Assembly: GCA_964347035.1 (NCBI GenBank)
Contig: CAYFXE010000003.1
Coordinates: 1 to 64,000 of the forward strand
Length of the DNA stretch: 64,000 nt
From: CAYFXE01 sp964347035
Lineage (GTDB): Bacteria > Acidobacteriota > Aminicenantia > Aminicenantales > Aminicenantaceae
Direction of reading: 5' to 3'
In this document: in pieces, positions 25,744 through 33,545 of the stretch
Layout: every line of letters starts with the position of its first letter
Numbering within the stretch: position 1 is the stretch's first letter
Made by a program: the position numbers and the translations under genes
The notes under the pieces: model-generated
What the model was told of the DNA's origin: nothing
The model's input: only the letters and a program-made list of their open reading frames with translations
Database searches by the model: none

Positions 25744-26448
25744 TTATCCTCCTTTTTGTACTTGCCTTTCGATTCGTCCGTCTCTTAAATAGATAATCCG
25801 TTGCGCTTGGTAGGCGATATCTTTATCATGGGTCACTATGATGACCGTATTTCCCTGAGAATGGATTTTACTGAAAAGGTTCAGGATTTCTTGGCCTGTT
25901 TTGGAGTCCAGGTTGCCGGTGGGTTCGTCTGCAAACAGGAGGGAAGGCTCGTTGACCAGAGCGCGGGCGATGGCGATCCTCTGGCGTTCTCCCCCTGAGA
26001 GTTCCGAGGGACGATGATTCCGCCTCTCCATCATTTCCACCATTTCCAAGGCTCTATTGACTTTTTCCACTCTCTCTTTCTTGTTCGCTCCTTTGTAGAT
26101 GAGGGGGAGTTCGACATTGTGGAAGGCCGTGGCTCGAGGCAGAAGGTTGAAAACCTGGAAGACAAACCCGATTTCCTCATTACGGATACGGGCCAGTTCG
26201 TTTTCGCTCAGGGTGCTGACGGATTTCCCCTTGAGATAATATTTTCCTTTAGTAGGGGTATCCAAACATCCCAAGAGGTTCATCAGAGTGGACTTCCCAG
26301 AACCCGAGGGTCCCATGATGGCCACGAATTCGTTAGGCTCAATGGATACAGACACGCCACAGAGAGCTCTGACCTCTTGTTTGCCGAGCTGGTAGATTTT
26401 CCACAAATCTTCGGCGGAGATGAGAAGGTTGTTTTCCTGATCCATCAT
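25744..26448 (-). CDS. ABC transporter ATPase, LolD/MacB type
   Basis: A 234-aa nucleotide-binding subunit. Walker A GPSGSGKSTLMNLLG, Q-loop FVFQVFNLLPRATAFHNVEL, signature LSGGERQRIAIARAL, Walker B LLFADEPTGNLDS and the switch His in VTHDKD are all intact, so it should hydrolyse ATP. The TGNLDS form is typical of the MacB/LolD/FtsE group, which normally works with an FtsX-like permease. It starts at the adaptor stop (ATGATG at 26448/26445) and is followed by YIP1 after three bases. Confidence 0.93.
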   Translation of the reverse strand: MMDQENNLLISAEDLWKIYQLGKQEVRALCGVSVSIEPNEFVAIMGPSGSGKSTLMNLLGCLDTPTKGKYYLKGKSVSTLSENELARIRNEEIGFVFQVFNLLPRATAFHNVELPLIYKGANKKERVEKVNRALEMVEMMERRNHRPSELSGGERQRIAIARALVNEPSLLFADEPTGNLDSKTGQEILNLFSKIHSQGNTVIIVTHDKDIAYQAQRIIYLRDGRIERQVQKGG

Positions 26449-27662
26449 TCCGTTTCTTGTCTCTTTTCTTCCTTGATTAGGGTGTCGTCTTTCAATTGAC
26501 GGAGAGAATCATACGGACCGACCACGATCTCTTTTCCTTCTTCGAGCCCTTCGAGAATCTCAATCAGCATCTCCCCCATAATTCCTTTCTTCACAGGCTG
26601 AAATTTCACCCGGCTCATTTCGACAACATACACACCCTCTTCCTGTTCTTCTTTCTTATCTTCTTCCTTTTCTCGCAGGACTAAAGCAGATATGGGGACA
26701 GCCAGGACATCATTTTTCTTCGCGGTGATGATGTCGGCCGAAGCTGACAGCCCAGGCTTTAAGGCTTGAGGAGGATCTTCCAGAGTTACGACAACCTTGA
26801 AATCCTTTGATTCTTCCGCAGCCGTCAACTTCTGGAGGGCCGAACTGCCTACCTCAGTCACCTTGCCGTTTATGGTTTGATCAGGGAAGGCATCGATCCT
26901 GATCTCTGCGTTCTGGCCTATATTGACATTGACAACATCTGTTTCATCGACCTCGACCTCGACTTCCATAACAGAAAGGTCGGCAATCGTCATCAGAACA
27001 GTGCCGGGGTTATTCATCGTCCCGATCATGGCCACCTCGCCTTCTTCCACCCGGAGGCTGGTTATGATGCCGTCAATTGGAGAATTGTAGATGGTTTTGC
27101 TCAGATTATCCAAGGTGCTCTGAAGAGATGCTTCGGCTTGCTTGATTTGAAAACGGATGGCTTCATGGGCGGCAAAGGAAATGTCGTACTGTGCCTTGGC
27201 CGCTTCTAACTGCTCACCAGAGATGAGTTGTTCGTCAAATAGTTTCTTCTGCCTGTAATAAAAACTTTCATCTTTCTTCAACCTTGCTTCAGCTTTGATG
27301 AGCTCGGCGTTGTAGGAACTGATAAGAGCCCTATCTCTGTCAGCGTTCGCTTCGTACTGGGTCGAGTCGAGTTTAAGCAGAAAATCGCCGGTTTCCACCC
27401 TCTGACCCTCTTCGACTCCGATTTTGACGATTCGGCCGGGCACGTTGGCGCTGATGTTCACGTTTTTTTTGGGTTTGACCTCACCTGAGGCAGAGACGAT
27501 GGATGTTAAATCGTGTGTCTCGACTTTCTCAATGGTCACCTTTATGGATTTTTCTCTTCGGGATTGGAGGTTGAAGAGGATGATAATTCCGATCAAAATG
27601 ATCACTGCAAAAACGATGATCAGTTTTTTTCTTCTACGGAAGAAGCCTTGTTTTTCGTTCAT
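26445..27662 (-). CDS. Periplasmic adaptor of MacA/HlyD type
   Basis: A 405-aa membrane-fusion protein. A single N-terminal helix (IVFAVIILIGIIILFNL, residues 15-32) anchors it. VKPKKNVNISANVPGRIVKI and EGQRVETGDFLLKLD form the first half of the lipoyl domain, residues 90-190 form the coiled-coil hairpin, NSPIDGIITSL closes the lipoyl domain, and the barrel/MP domains follow (VEVDETDVVNVNIGQNAEIR, GLSASADIITAKK). Such adaptors link an inner-membrane transporter to the outer membrane in Gram-negative cells. No TolC-like gene is adjacent. Confidence 0.92.
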   Translation of the reverse strand: MNEKQGFFRRRKKLIIVFAVIILIGIIILFNLQSRREKSIKVTIEKVETHDLTSIVSASGEVKPKKNVNISANVPGRIVKIGVEEGQRVETGDFLLKLDSTQYEANADRDRALISSYNAELIKAEARLKKDESFYYRQKKLFDEQLISGEQLEAAKAQYDISFAAHEAIRFQIKQAEASLQSTLDNLSKTIYNSPIDGIITSLRVEEGEVAMIGTMNNPGTVLMTIADLSVMEVEVEVDETDVVNVNIGQNAEIRIDAFPDQTINGKVTEVGSSALQKLTAAEESKDFKVVVTLEDPPQALKPGLSASADIITAKKNDVLAVPISALVLREKEEDKKEEQEEGVYVVEMSRVKFQPVKKGIMGEMLIEILEGLEEGKEIVVGPYDSLRQLKDDTLIKEEKRQETE

Positions 27663-27967
27663 TTTGTTTCTTTCCTAAGCTAGTTTCAATATCATATTAT
27701 ACTACGTTTCAAAAGGCAAAAGGTTTGAAGGTAAGGTTTGATGGTAAGCATTTTAATCCTTGATAAATAACTGGGAACATATCTTTGGGATGGCTTCGCT
27801 CTCCTTCAGGTTTTTGACACTGTTTTTCCTCCAGGTTGACTTCCGAAGGCTGGGGTGGATAGGGTCGGTGCCTTCAATGGTCGCTTCATCCATCCCCAAA
27901 TATCTTTTCTATCATGGAGAAAAGACACTACCTATTTGAAAGAGATACAGAGAGTTGGTAATATGAA
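27663..27967. other. Divergent intergenic region with a nested inverted repeat
   Basis: This 305-base gap separates macA-like (minus) from the inositol-phosphatase gene (plus). It holds a TATAAT on the minus strand (27696-27701) without a matching -35. It also holds an outer inverted repeat TTTGGGATGG (27784-27793) / CCATCCCCAAA (27890-27900), enclosing GAAGGC (27845-27850) / GCCTTC (27870-27875). The latter could be a structured RNA or a decayed hairpin element. No gene is seen. Confidence 0.35.
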
Positions 27968-27973
27968 GTGACC

Positions 27974-28777
27974 ATGGATACAGAGCAATATATAAAAGAA
28001 GCCAGCTTTATCGCTCGAAAAGCTGGAAAAATGCTGAAGAGTAACATTGACTCCTCCACTGAAATTCATTTCAAAGGGGTTGTCGATCTCGTGACGGATT
28101 TTGATAATCAAGCCCAGAGGATGATTTTCGAGCATCTATCTGCCTGCTTTCCGGACCATGATTTCATGGGAGAAGAAGGGTTGATGCAGGATAAAGGCCG
28201 CGAGTTCCGTTGGATCGTTGATCCTCTTGATGGAACGACCAATTATGCCCATGGATTTCCGATTTTTTGTATCTCTATTGCTTTAGAGCAGGAAGGTAGA
28301 GTCGTTCTTGGGGTGATCTATGATCCTATGAGAGAAGAGATGTTTTCAGCCGTGGAAGGAGGAGGGGCTTGGCTCGGCGGAAAAGAGATTCGCGTTTCTG
28401 CAGTCGATGAATTAGACAAGAGCCTATTAGCTACCGGATTTCCGTATGATATCCGGGAAAGCAAGGTGAACAATATCGATCATTTCAATCATTTTCTCGT
28501 CCGGGTCCAGGCCATACGCCGCTGTGGCTCAGCCGCGATGGACTTATGTTACGTGGCCTGTGGTCGGTTCGACGGGTTTTGGGAATTGAAGCTTCATCCT
28601 TGGGATGTGGCGGCTGGAGCCTTGATCGTCAAAGAAGCTGGAGGACGGATCACGGATTTTAGTAATCAAGAATTCAGTATTTTTGGATCAGAAATTTTGG
28701 CCACAAACGGGTCGATCCATGACCAGATGGTTGAGGTATTGCGCCTGGGTAAAAAAAGCTCAGGCTCGTGGATTTAA
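27974..28777 (+). CDS. Inositol monophosphatase family phosphatase
   Basis: A 267-aa Mg-dependent phosphatase of the SuhB/CysQ type. Metal and catalytic motifs are GEEG, WIVDPLDGTTNYAHGFP (the hallmark DPxDGTxN) and the C-terminal WDVAAGALIVKEAGG. Substrates in the family include inositol-1-phosphate, fructose-1,6-bisphosphate and PAP; the choice cannot be made from sequence alone. ATG 27974 is preferred to GTG 27968. It is followed after 21 bases by a secreted lectin-like gene. Confidence 0.94.
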   Translation: MDTEQYIKEASFIARKAGKMLKSNIDSSTEIHFKGVVDLVTDFDNQAQRMIFEHLSACFPDHDFMGEEGLMQDKGREFRWIVDPLDGTTNYAHGFPIFCISIALEQEGRVVLGVIYDPMREEMFSAVEGGGAWLGGKEIRVSAVDELDKSLLATGFPYDIRESKVNNIDHFNHFLVRVQAIRRCGSAAMDLCYVACGRFDGFWELKLHPWDVAAGALIVKEAGGRITDFSNQEFSIFGSEILATNGSIHDQMVEVLRLGKKSSGSWI

Positions 28778-28798
28778 AAAACACAAAAAGAAAACATT

Positions 28799-29371
28799 AT
28801 GTTCTGTCATCTAAAAAAAGATTCTTCTGAGCCCAAAGATCGTTGGTGGCATGATGTTTGTCTTGGGGGGCCTTTACTCCTCCTCACCCTCCTCCTCGTA
28901 GTCATATTTTCCTCTTTCCAGGGACAGGAAGGAATAGATAAGGAAGCTGAGGGGGGAGTCCGTCAACTCATCGTTGCCGCAAATCAGAGTTGGACCGATA
29001 CAGGAATTGATGTCGCTGAAGATCTGACCATTTATTTTGAGGCCACAGGTGTCATCTCCCTCCAGAAGGGAAACCCCATGGCCTATTGTGGGCCCGACGG
29101 ACTCAGCCTCAGGACTGTCCAACAGCCATTTCCGGATAAGAATATAGGCGCCCTCATCGGCAAGGTGGTCTTTCTTATCTCAGTAGAGATCGATGAGGAA
29201 ACCGGGGAAGAAACGCGCAACGAGATAGTTAAGGAGTTCTACATTGGGGAAGAGAATCGAGTCAAAATGCCTATCAGCGGCCGTCTCTTCTTGGGAATAA
29301 ACGAGAACGTCGTCGGAGATAACTCCGGGGAATTCAAAGTCTTGCTGCAATTTGGGGTCAGACCTTCCTAA
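28799..29371 (+). CDS. Exported PA-IL (LecA)-like domain protein
   Basis: A 190-aa protein. Residues 22-41 are strongly hydrophobic (a signal or anchor). From about residue 55, VAANQSWTDTGIDVAEDLTI, YCGPDG, GALIGKVVFL, FYIGEENRVKMPISGRLFLG and INENVVGDNSGEF follow the pattern of PA-IL-type calcium and galactose-binding lectin domains. In such proteins the conserved CGPDG-like and DNSG segments hold the ligand. The last five residues (GVRPS) and the stop come from a hairpin repeat starting at 29354. Family call by pattern; sugar binding is inferred. Confidence 0.65.
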   Translation: MFCHLKKDSSEPKDRWWHDVCLGGPLLLLTLLLVVIFSSFQGQEGIDKEAEGGVRQLIVAANQSWTDTGIDVAEDLTIYFEATGVISLQKGNPMAYCGPDGLSLRTVQQPFPDKNIGALIGKVVFLISVEIDEETGEETRNEIVKEFYIGEENRVKMPISGRLFLGINENVVGDNSGEFKVLLQFGVRPS

Positions 29372-29448
29372 TTTTCATAATGTCCTTCATCGATTATGCG
29401 AAGGCATATATCCATAGCTCATTATGAAAATTAGGAAGGTCTGACCCC
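29354..29448. repeat. Hairpin repeat, family 1 copy B
   Basis: A 95-bp element with 28-bp inverted arms (29354-29381, 29421-29448) identical to copy A at 4711-4808. The 39-base centre differs at many positions and by three bases in length. It lies between two convergent genes: its left arm encodes the C-terminal GVRPS and stop of the lectin-like gene, and the accC stop codon lies immediately at its right side. It could serve as a two-way terminator. Confidence 0.87.
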
Positions 29449-29450
29449 AA

Positions 29451-30785
29451 TTAGCTCAGGAAGTCGGTCATAAAGTGGATATTGTAGGCACCTTTCCTGA
29501 AATTCGAGTTGGAGAGGATATCGATATGGAGAGGGATGTTTGTTTTTATACCGACGACAGTCGTCATCTCCAGGGCCGCCAGCATTTTCTCGATGGCTTC
29601 TTCTCTTCGTGGAGCAATAGCAATGATTTTGGCCACGAGAGAATCGTATTCGGGGGGGATTTCCCAGCCACTGTAGGCGGCTGAATCGACTCTGATACCT
29701 TGACCAGCAGGCAGGACGAGAAAATCGATCTTCCCTGGAGACGGGATGAATGTTTGTGCGTCCTCTGCGTTTATCCGGCATTCGAGACTGTGGCCCCTGA
29801 ACTTTAAATCACTTGGAACGGAAAGCTTTTCTCCCGCAGCAATTTTTATCTGTTCTTTTATGAGGTCGATACCGTAGGCCATTTCCGTAATCGGATGTTC
29901 GACTTGCACCCTGGTGTTGGCTTCCATGAAATAGTATTTTTTTCTCTCATCGACTAAAAACTCGAATGTTCCCAAGCTCTGATACCTCACAGAATGAGCC
30001 GCCTCCTGAACTGCTTTCATGATCTTTTTTCTTAACTTTTCATCGATATAGGGAGAAGGCGTCTCTTCGATTAGCTTTTGGTATTTTCTTTGGATGGAGC
30101 ATTCTCTTTCACCCAAAGCCAAAACATGTCCTTTCTTATCTCCAACAACTTGAACTTCGATATGACGGGCCTGGGGAAGGTATTTTTCCATATAAAGGGA
30201 TGGATCACCGAAGGAAGCCTTGGCTTCGTTTTGTGCGATGGGATACTGCTCTTCCATTTGAACTGAGGAGCGCACCACCCGCATCCCTTTTCCCCCGCCC
30301 CCTGATGAAGCTTTCAGGATGATAGGATAGCCGATTTTTTTAGCTATCTTCTTGGCTTCAGTAAGATCATCGATAAGCTCATCGCTTCCTGGAATGACTG
30401 GCAATCCCACCTTTCTCATTTCTTGCCTGGCTTTATTTTTATTCCCCATGAGTCTGATCAAAGGAGCGGGAGGCCCGATGAACGTCATTCCTGAGGTTTC
30501 ACAAATCTCGGCGAAACGGGCATTCTCTGCTAAAAATCCATACCCAGGATGAACAGCGTCGGCCTTAGTGATTTCAGCCACACTCATGAGGTTAGGGATG
30601 TTGAGATAGCTTTCGGAGGCCTTGGCCGGGCCGATACAGACCTTCTCATCAGCAAACATCGTGTGGAGTGCATTTTTATCTGCTTCTGAGTAGACCGCGA
30701 CGGTTTTATACCCGAGTTCCTTGGCGGATCGAATGATGCGCAGTGCGATTTCACCGCGATTAGCAACAAGAATTTTTGAAAACAT
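29451..30785 (-). CDS. accC: Acetyl-CoA carboxylase, biotin carboxylase subunit
   Basis: A 444-aa ATP-grasp enzyme that carboxylates biotin on AccB, the first half-reaction of malonyl-CoA synthesis. ILVANRGEIALRIIRSAKEL, HPGYGFLAENARFAEIC, the ATP loop KASSGGGGKGMRVVR, ERECSIQRKYQKLIEETPSP, FMEANTRVQVEHPITEM and RINAED are all conserved. Full length. It follows accB with six bases between. Its stop codon directly abuts a hairpin repeat. Carboxyltransferase subunits are elsewhere. Confidence 0.97.
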   Translation of the reverse strand: MFSKILVANRGEIALRIIRSAKELGYKTVAVYSEADKNALHTMFADEKVCIGPAKASESYLNIPNLMSVAEITKADAVHPGYGFLAENARFAEICETSGMTFIGPPAPLIRLMGNKNKARQEMRKVGLPVIPGSDELIDDLTEAKKIAKKIGYPIILKASSGGGGKGMRVVRSSVQMEEQYPIAQNEAKASFGDPSLYMEKYLPQARHIEVQVVGDKKGHVLALGERECSIQRKYQKLIEETPSPYIDEKLRKKIMKAVQEAAHSVRYQSLGTFEFLVDERKKYYFMEANTRVQVEHPITEMAYGIDLIKEQIKIAAGEKLSVPSDLKFRGHSLECRINAEDAQTFIPSPGKIDFLVLPAGQGIRVDSAAYSGWEIPPEYDSLVAKIIAIAPRREEAIEKMLAALEMTTVVGIKTNIPLHIDILSNSNFRKGAYNIHFMTDFLS

Positions 30786-30791
30786 GGATGG

Positions 30792-31250
30792 TTATGAGGG
30801 CTTTTGGATAGAAAATAATTTTTGTCCGTATTCGACGGGTTTCCCGTTTTCGACAAAGATCTCTTTGAGGACACCGTCCACGTCAGACTCGATTTCATTC
30901 ATCAATTTCATGGCCTCGATGATACAGAGAGTCTGGTTCTTCTTCACTGTTTCACCAATGTCGACAAAAGGGAGCGAGTTCGGATCTGGGGCACGGTAGA
31001 ACGTTCCAACCATCGGCGATTTGACGTAATGAAGATGATCTTCGTGCTCTTGAAGGTTCGTCTCTGATGGTTGAGGATTGGTGTCATCCTCACCGTGTTC
31101 TGATCTGGGCTCAGGAGATAGTTGAGGTTGATTTCGACTGATCCTGATCTTAAATCCTTCTGCTTCGAGTTCAAAATGCGATAGATTCCTCTCTTCGAGC
31201 AGATCGATGAGCTTGATAATTTCTTTGTAATTGATCTTGTCGCTTTTCAT
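30792..31250 (-). CDS. accB: Biotin carboxyl carrier protein of acetyl-CoA carboxylase
   Basis: A 152-aa protein. The N-terminal helix pair (KINYKEIIKLIDLLEERNLS, FELEAEGFKIRISR) is followed by a charged Pro/Glu-rich linker and the C-terminal biotinyl domain (residues 75-152) with SPMVGTFYRAPDPNSLPFVD and the biotin-attachment Lys in IIEAMKLMNEIESD. Forms an operon with accC. A TTGACA promoter lies upstream on the minus strand. Confidence 0.96.
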   Translation of the reverse strand: MKSDKINYKEIIKLIDLLEERNLSHFELEAEGFKIRISRNQPQLSPEPRSEHGEDDTNPQPSETNLQEHEDHLHYVKSPMVGTFYRAPDPNSLPFVDIGETVKKNQTLCIIEAMKLMNEIESDVDGVLKEIFVENGKPVEYGQKLFSIQKPS

Positions 31251-31276
31251 TTTCTCTCTCTTAAAAAATTAGGTAT

Positions 31277-31305
31277 ACATTAATCGCAATCAGGGAAAAT
31301 GTCAA
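31277..31305 (-). promoter_or_regulatory. Candidate sigma-70 promoter of accBC
   Basis: A perfect TTGACA (31305-31300 on the minus strand) is followed, 17 bases later, by TAATGT (31282-31277), a weak -10. The accB start is at 31250. The -35 is convincing; the -10 is poor. Confidence 0.45.
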
Positions 31306-31411
31306 GGGTTTCAGACCTTGATTAGACACGCAACTTTTTTTATTTTAATGACTTAACTCTTATTTTCACAAATTGTAAAACCGACAAAAATCCAACATTG
31401 ATTAACGGCAA

Positions 31412-31440
31412 TTGACTTCACCTCAAGGTTCGCTTAACAT
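31412..31440 (+). promoter_or_regulatory. Sigma-70 promoter of the ffh operon
   Basis: TTGACT (31412-31417), a 17-base spacer, and TAACAT (31435-31440), 31 bases before the ffh ATG. It should drive the ffh-rpsP-rplS translation operon. Confidence 0.6.
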
Positions 31441-31471
31441 ATTTTCTATCCAGGAATGATCGAGGAATAAC

Positions 31472-32803
31472 ATGTTTGACCAGTTATCCAACAGACTGCA
31501 GAAAGCTCTGAAATTCCTTCGAGGAGAAGGGAAAATCACGGAGAAGAATATGGCCGAGGCCCTAAGGATGATTCGTCTGGCCTTCCTCGAAGCTGATGTG
31601 AATTACAAGGTGGTTAAAGATTTTATCGAGAGGATTAAGATCAAGGCACTGGACGAAAAAGTTATGCTCAGTCTCACGCCTGCTCAACAGGTGATCAAGA
31701 TCGTCAGGGACGAATTAACCGCCATCTTGGGAGAGGAGGAACGAAAGCTAATCTTTTCCAGTCCCCCTCCTTCCATCTTCATGGTGGTCGGCCTTCAAGG
31801 GTCGGGAAAAACGACCACCTGTGGGAAACTGGCCAAATGGGTCTTGCAGATAGGTAAAAAACCTTTGCTTGTGTCCTTTGACCTGAAGAGGCCGGCAGCT
31901 CAGGAGCAGTTGAAGATGATTACCCAGCAGCTCAAACTTCCTTTTTATGAGATGGACGAAGAACAGATGTCTCATCCCCAGAAGGCACTCAAAGAGCTTC
32001 GCAAAGATACGAAGAACCGAGGATTCGACTCTCTCATCGTGGATACAGCTGGAAGGCTTCATATCGATCAGGAACTCATGGATGAACTTCGTCTTGTCAA
32101 GGATATTCTTCGTCCTACGGAAACAATCTATATTGGTGATTCCATGACCGGCCAAGATGCAGTGAAAAGCGCCCAGATCTTTGAAGAAAAAATCGGTCTG
32201 ACATCCGTGATTCTGACCAAACTCGACGGTGATGCCCGTGGAGGGGCAGCCTTGTCGATAGTCTCTGTGACTCAGAAGCCGATAAAGTTTGTTGGGACTG
32301 GAGAAAAATTCGATAAGTTCGAGGTTTTTCATCCCGATCGAATGGCCTCCCGTATCATCGGTATGGGAGATATCTTAAGCTTGGTCGAGAAAGCAGAAAA
32401 AGAGACTGATTTAGAGGAGGCGGAAGAGTTGGCGCGAAGATTGCAGAAACAGGAGTTTTCGCTCGAAGATTTTAAGAAGCAGATCGTTCAAATGAAGAAG
32501 ATGGGCTCTCTCTCGCAGATCATGAGCCTTTTGCCAGCCGGTGGGCCTTTCAAGAATATCTCTAAGATCAATATCGATGATAAGAAGATTCTTCATTATG
32601 AGGCCATCATCAATTCCATGACCCCTGAAGAGAGAGAAAGGCCCAAGATGATCAACGGAAGTCGGCGGAGACGGATTGCAGCAGGAAGCGGACGGCCGGT
32701 CTCGGAAGTCAATCAGTTACTCAAACAGTTTTTGGAGATGAAGAAAATGATGAAAAAATCTCAGTTCCAAAGACTTCTTTCTTCCTTTCCTATGAATCGT
32801 TGA
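31472..32803 (+). CDS. ffh: Signal recognition particle protein Ffh
   Basis: A 443-aa SRP GTPase that delivers membrane proteins to FtsY and the translocon. The N domain (residues 1-85) is followed by the G domain with VGLQGSGKTTTCGKLA, DLKRPAAQEQL, VDTAGRLHID, TKLDGDARGGAALS and GTGEKFDKFEVF. The Met-rich M domain binds SRP RNA (MKKMGSLSQIMSLLPAGG, RRRIAAGSGRPVSEVNQLL). Length and order are canonical. It leads the ffh-rpsP-khpA-rimM-trmD-rplS-rnhB set. Confidence 0.97.
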   Translation: MFDQLSNRLQKALKFLRGEGKITEKNMAEALRMIRLAFLEADVNYKVVKDFIERIKIKALDEKVMLSLTPAQQVIKIVRDELTAILGEEERKLIFSSPPPSIFMVVGLQGSGKTTTCGKLAKWVLQIGKKPLLVSFDLKRPAAQEQLKMITQQLKLPFYEMDEEQMSHPQKALKELRKDTKNRGFDSLIVDTAGRLHIDQELMDELRLVKDILRPTETIYIGDSMTGQDAVKSAQIFEEKIGLTSVILTKLDGDARGGAALSIVSVTQKPIKFVGTGEKFDKFEVFHPDRMASRIIGMGDILSLVEKAEKETDLEEAEELARRLQKQEFSLEDFKKQIVQMKKMGSLSQIMSLLPAGGPFKNISKINIDDKKILHYEAIINSMTPEERERPKMINGSRRRRIAAGSGRPVSEVNQLLKQFLEMKKMMKKSQFQRLLSSFPMNR

Positions 32804-33026
32804 ATTATCTATACTGTCCCTCCATTCACAAAGCATTCGTGTCCAAGAAAAAGGGTGATACTTTGGAGAACTTCCCCAATTCTGAAGGAAGAGAAGGCGG
32901 GGAGCCCGGACGAAATTCGGACGACCGTTAGAAGGGGGAATGCGTAGCGCTCCCCCTGTTACTCCAAGGTTGACTTATAGTCGGAATTCGGATATTATCT
33001 TTTTTCATCAAATAAAACGGAAAAAA
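32804..33026. other. ffh-rpsP spacer with GC hairpin and dispersed repeat
   Basis: The 223-base spacer contains CGGACGACCGTTAGAAGGGG (32918-32937), nearly identical to 43039-43058. It overlaps a hairpin GGGGG-aat-GCG-tag-CGC-t-CCCCC (32934-32956). No T tract follows, so it is not a classic terminator. No gene is seen. Confidence 0.5.
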
Positions 33027-33290
33027 ATGATTTCACTTCGATTGATGCGACTCGGAGCAAAGAAGAGACCATTCTACAGAATCGTCGCTATTGATTCTCG
33101 AAAACCAAGGGAGAGCAAAGCCAAGGACATCATCGGCTATTATGACCCTTTGAAGGAGCCTCCGGAGATTCAGCTCGATCTGGAGAAAGCGAAATTTTGG
33201 ATTGAGAGAGGAGCGCATGCCTCAAAAACAGTTCAATCTCTTTTACATAAAGTTTCCAAGCTAGAGAAACTTACCAATCAACATTCTTAA
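33027..33290 (+). CDS. rpsP: 30S ribosomal protein S16
   Basis: An 87-aa ribosomal protein. ISLRLMRLGAKKRPFYRIVA then DSRKPRESKAKDIIGYYDP and ERGAHASKTVQSLL are canonical S16. ATG 33027 matches the universal start; a longer frame upstream to 32940 is non-homologous spacer. The Shine-Dalgarno is weak (ACGGAAAAAA). Part of the ffh-rplS set. Confidence 0.97.
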   Translation: MISLRLMRLGAKKRPFYRIVAIDSRKPRESKAKDIIGYYDPLKEPPEIQLDLEKAKFWIERGAHASKTVQSLLHKVSKLEKLTNQHS

Positions 33291-33307
33291 ACTAAAAGGA
33301 GGTTACA

Positions 33308-33544
33308 GTGAAAGAACTTGTAGAATTGATCGCTAAATCATTAGTTGACAACCCGGAAAAGGTCCAGGTCTCCCAATTGGAAGGGGAGCAAACCACGATC
33401 TTAGAACTCAAGGTCGCTCCGGAAGATTTAGGTAAGGTCATCGGAAAGCAGGGAAGGACGGCCCGAGCCATCAGGATTATTCTCGGTGCCGCCGGGATGA
33501 AGCTGAAAAGGAGATTTAACCTCGAAATCATCGAAAAAGGATAG
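33308..33544 (+). CDS. khpA: KH-domain RNA-binding protein KhpA
   Basis: A 78-aa single KH domain protein. The GxxG-type loop is GKVIGKQGRTARAIRIIL, preceded by LELKVAPEDL. The gene starts with GTG 33308 after AAAGGAGG. Its position between rpsP and rimM is the conserved one for khpA/ylqC. KhpA works with KhpB in RNA binding related to cell division and envelope growth in other bacteria. Confidence 0.94.
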   Translation: MKELVELIAKSLVDNPEKVQVSQLEGEQTTILELKVAPEDLGKVIGKQGRTARAIRIILGAAGMKLKRRFNLEIIEKG

Positions 33545-33545
33545 C

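Noticed and set aside
27830..27870. A possible SRP RNA (4.5S) core, from CCAGGTTGACTTCCGAAGG
   Set aside because: The conserved GGTCCGGAAGGAAGCAG tip is not present and the stem does not form.
29431..29781. A minus-strand frame of 116 codons ending in GVRPS
   Set aside because: It lies antisense-frame inside accC and only shares the tail because the hairpin is palindromic. No homologous pattern and no ribosome binding site.
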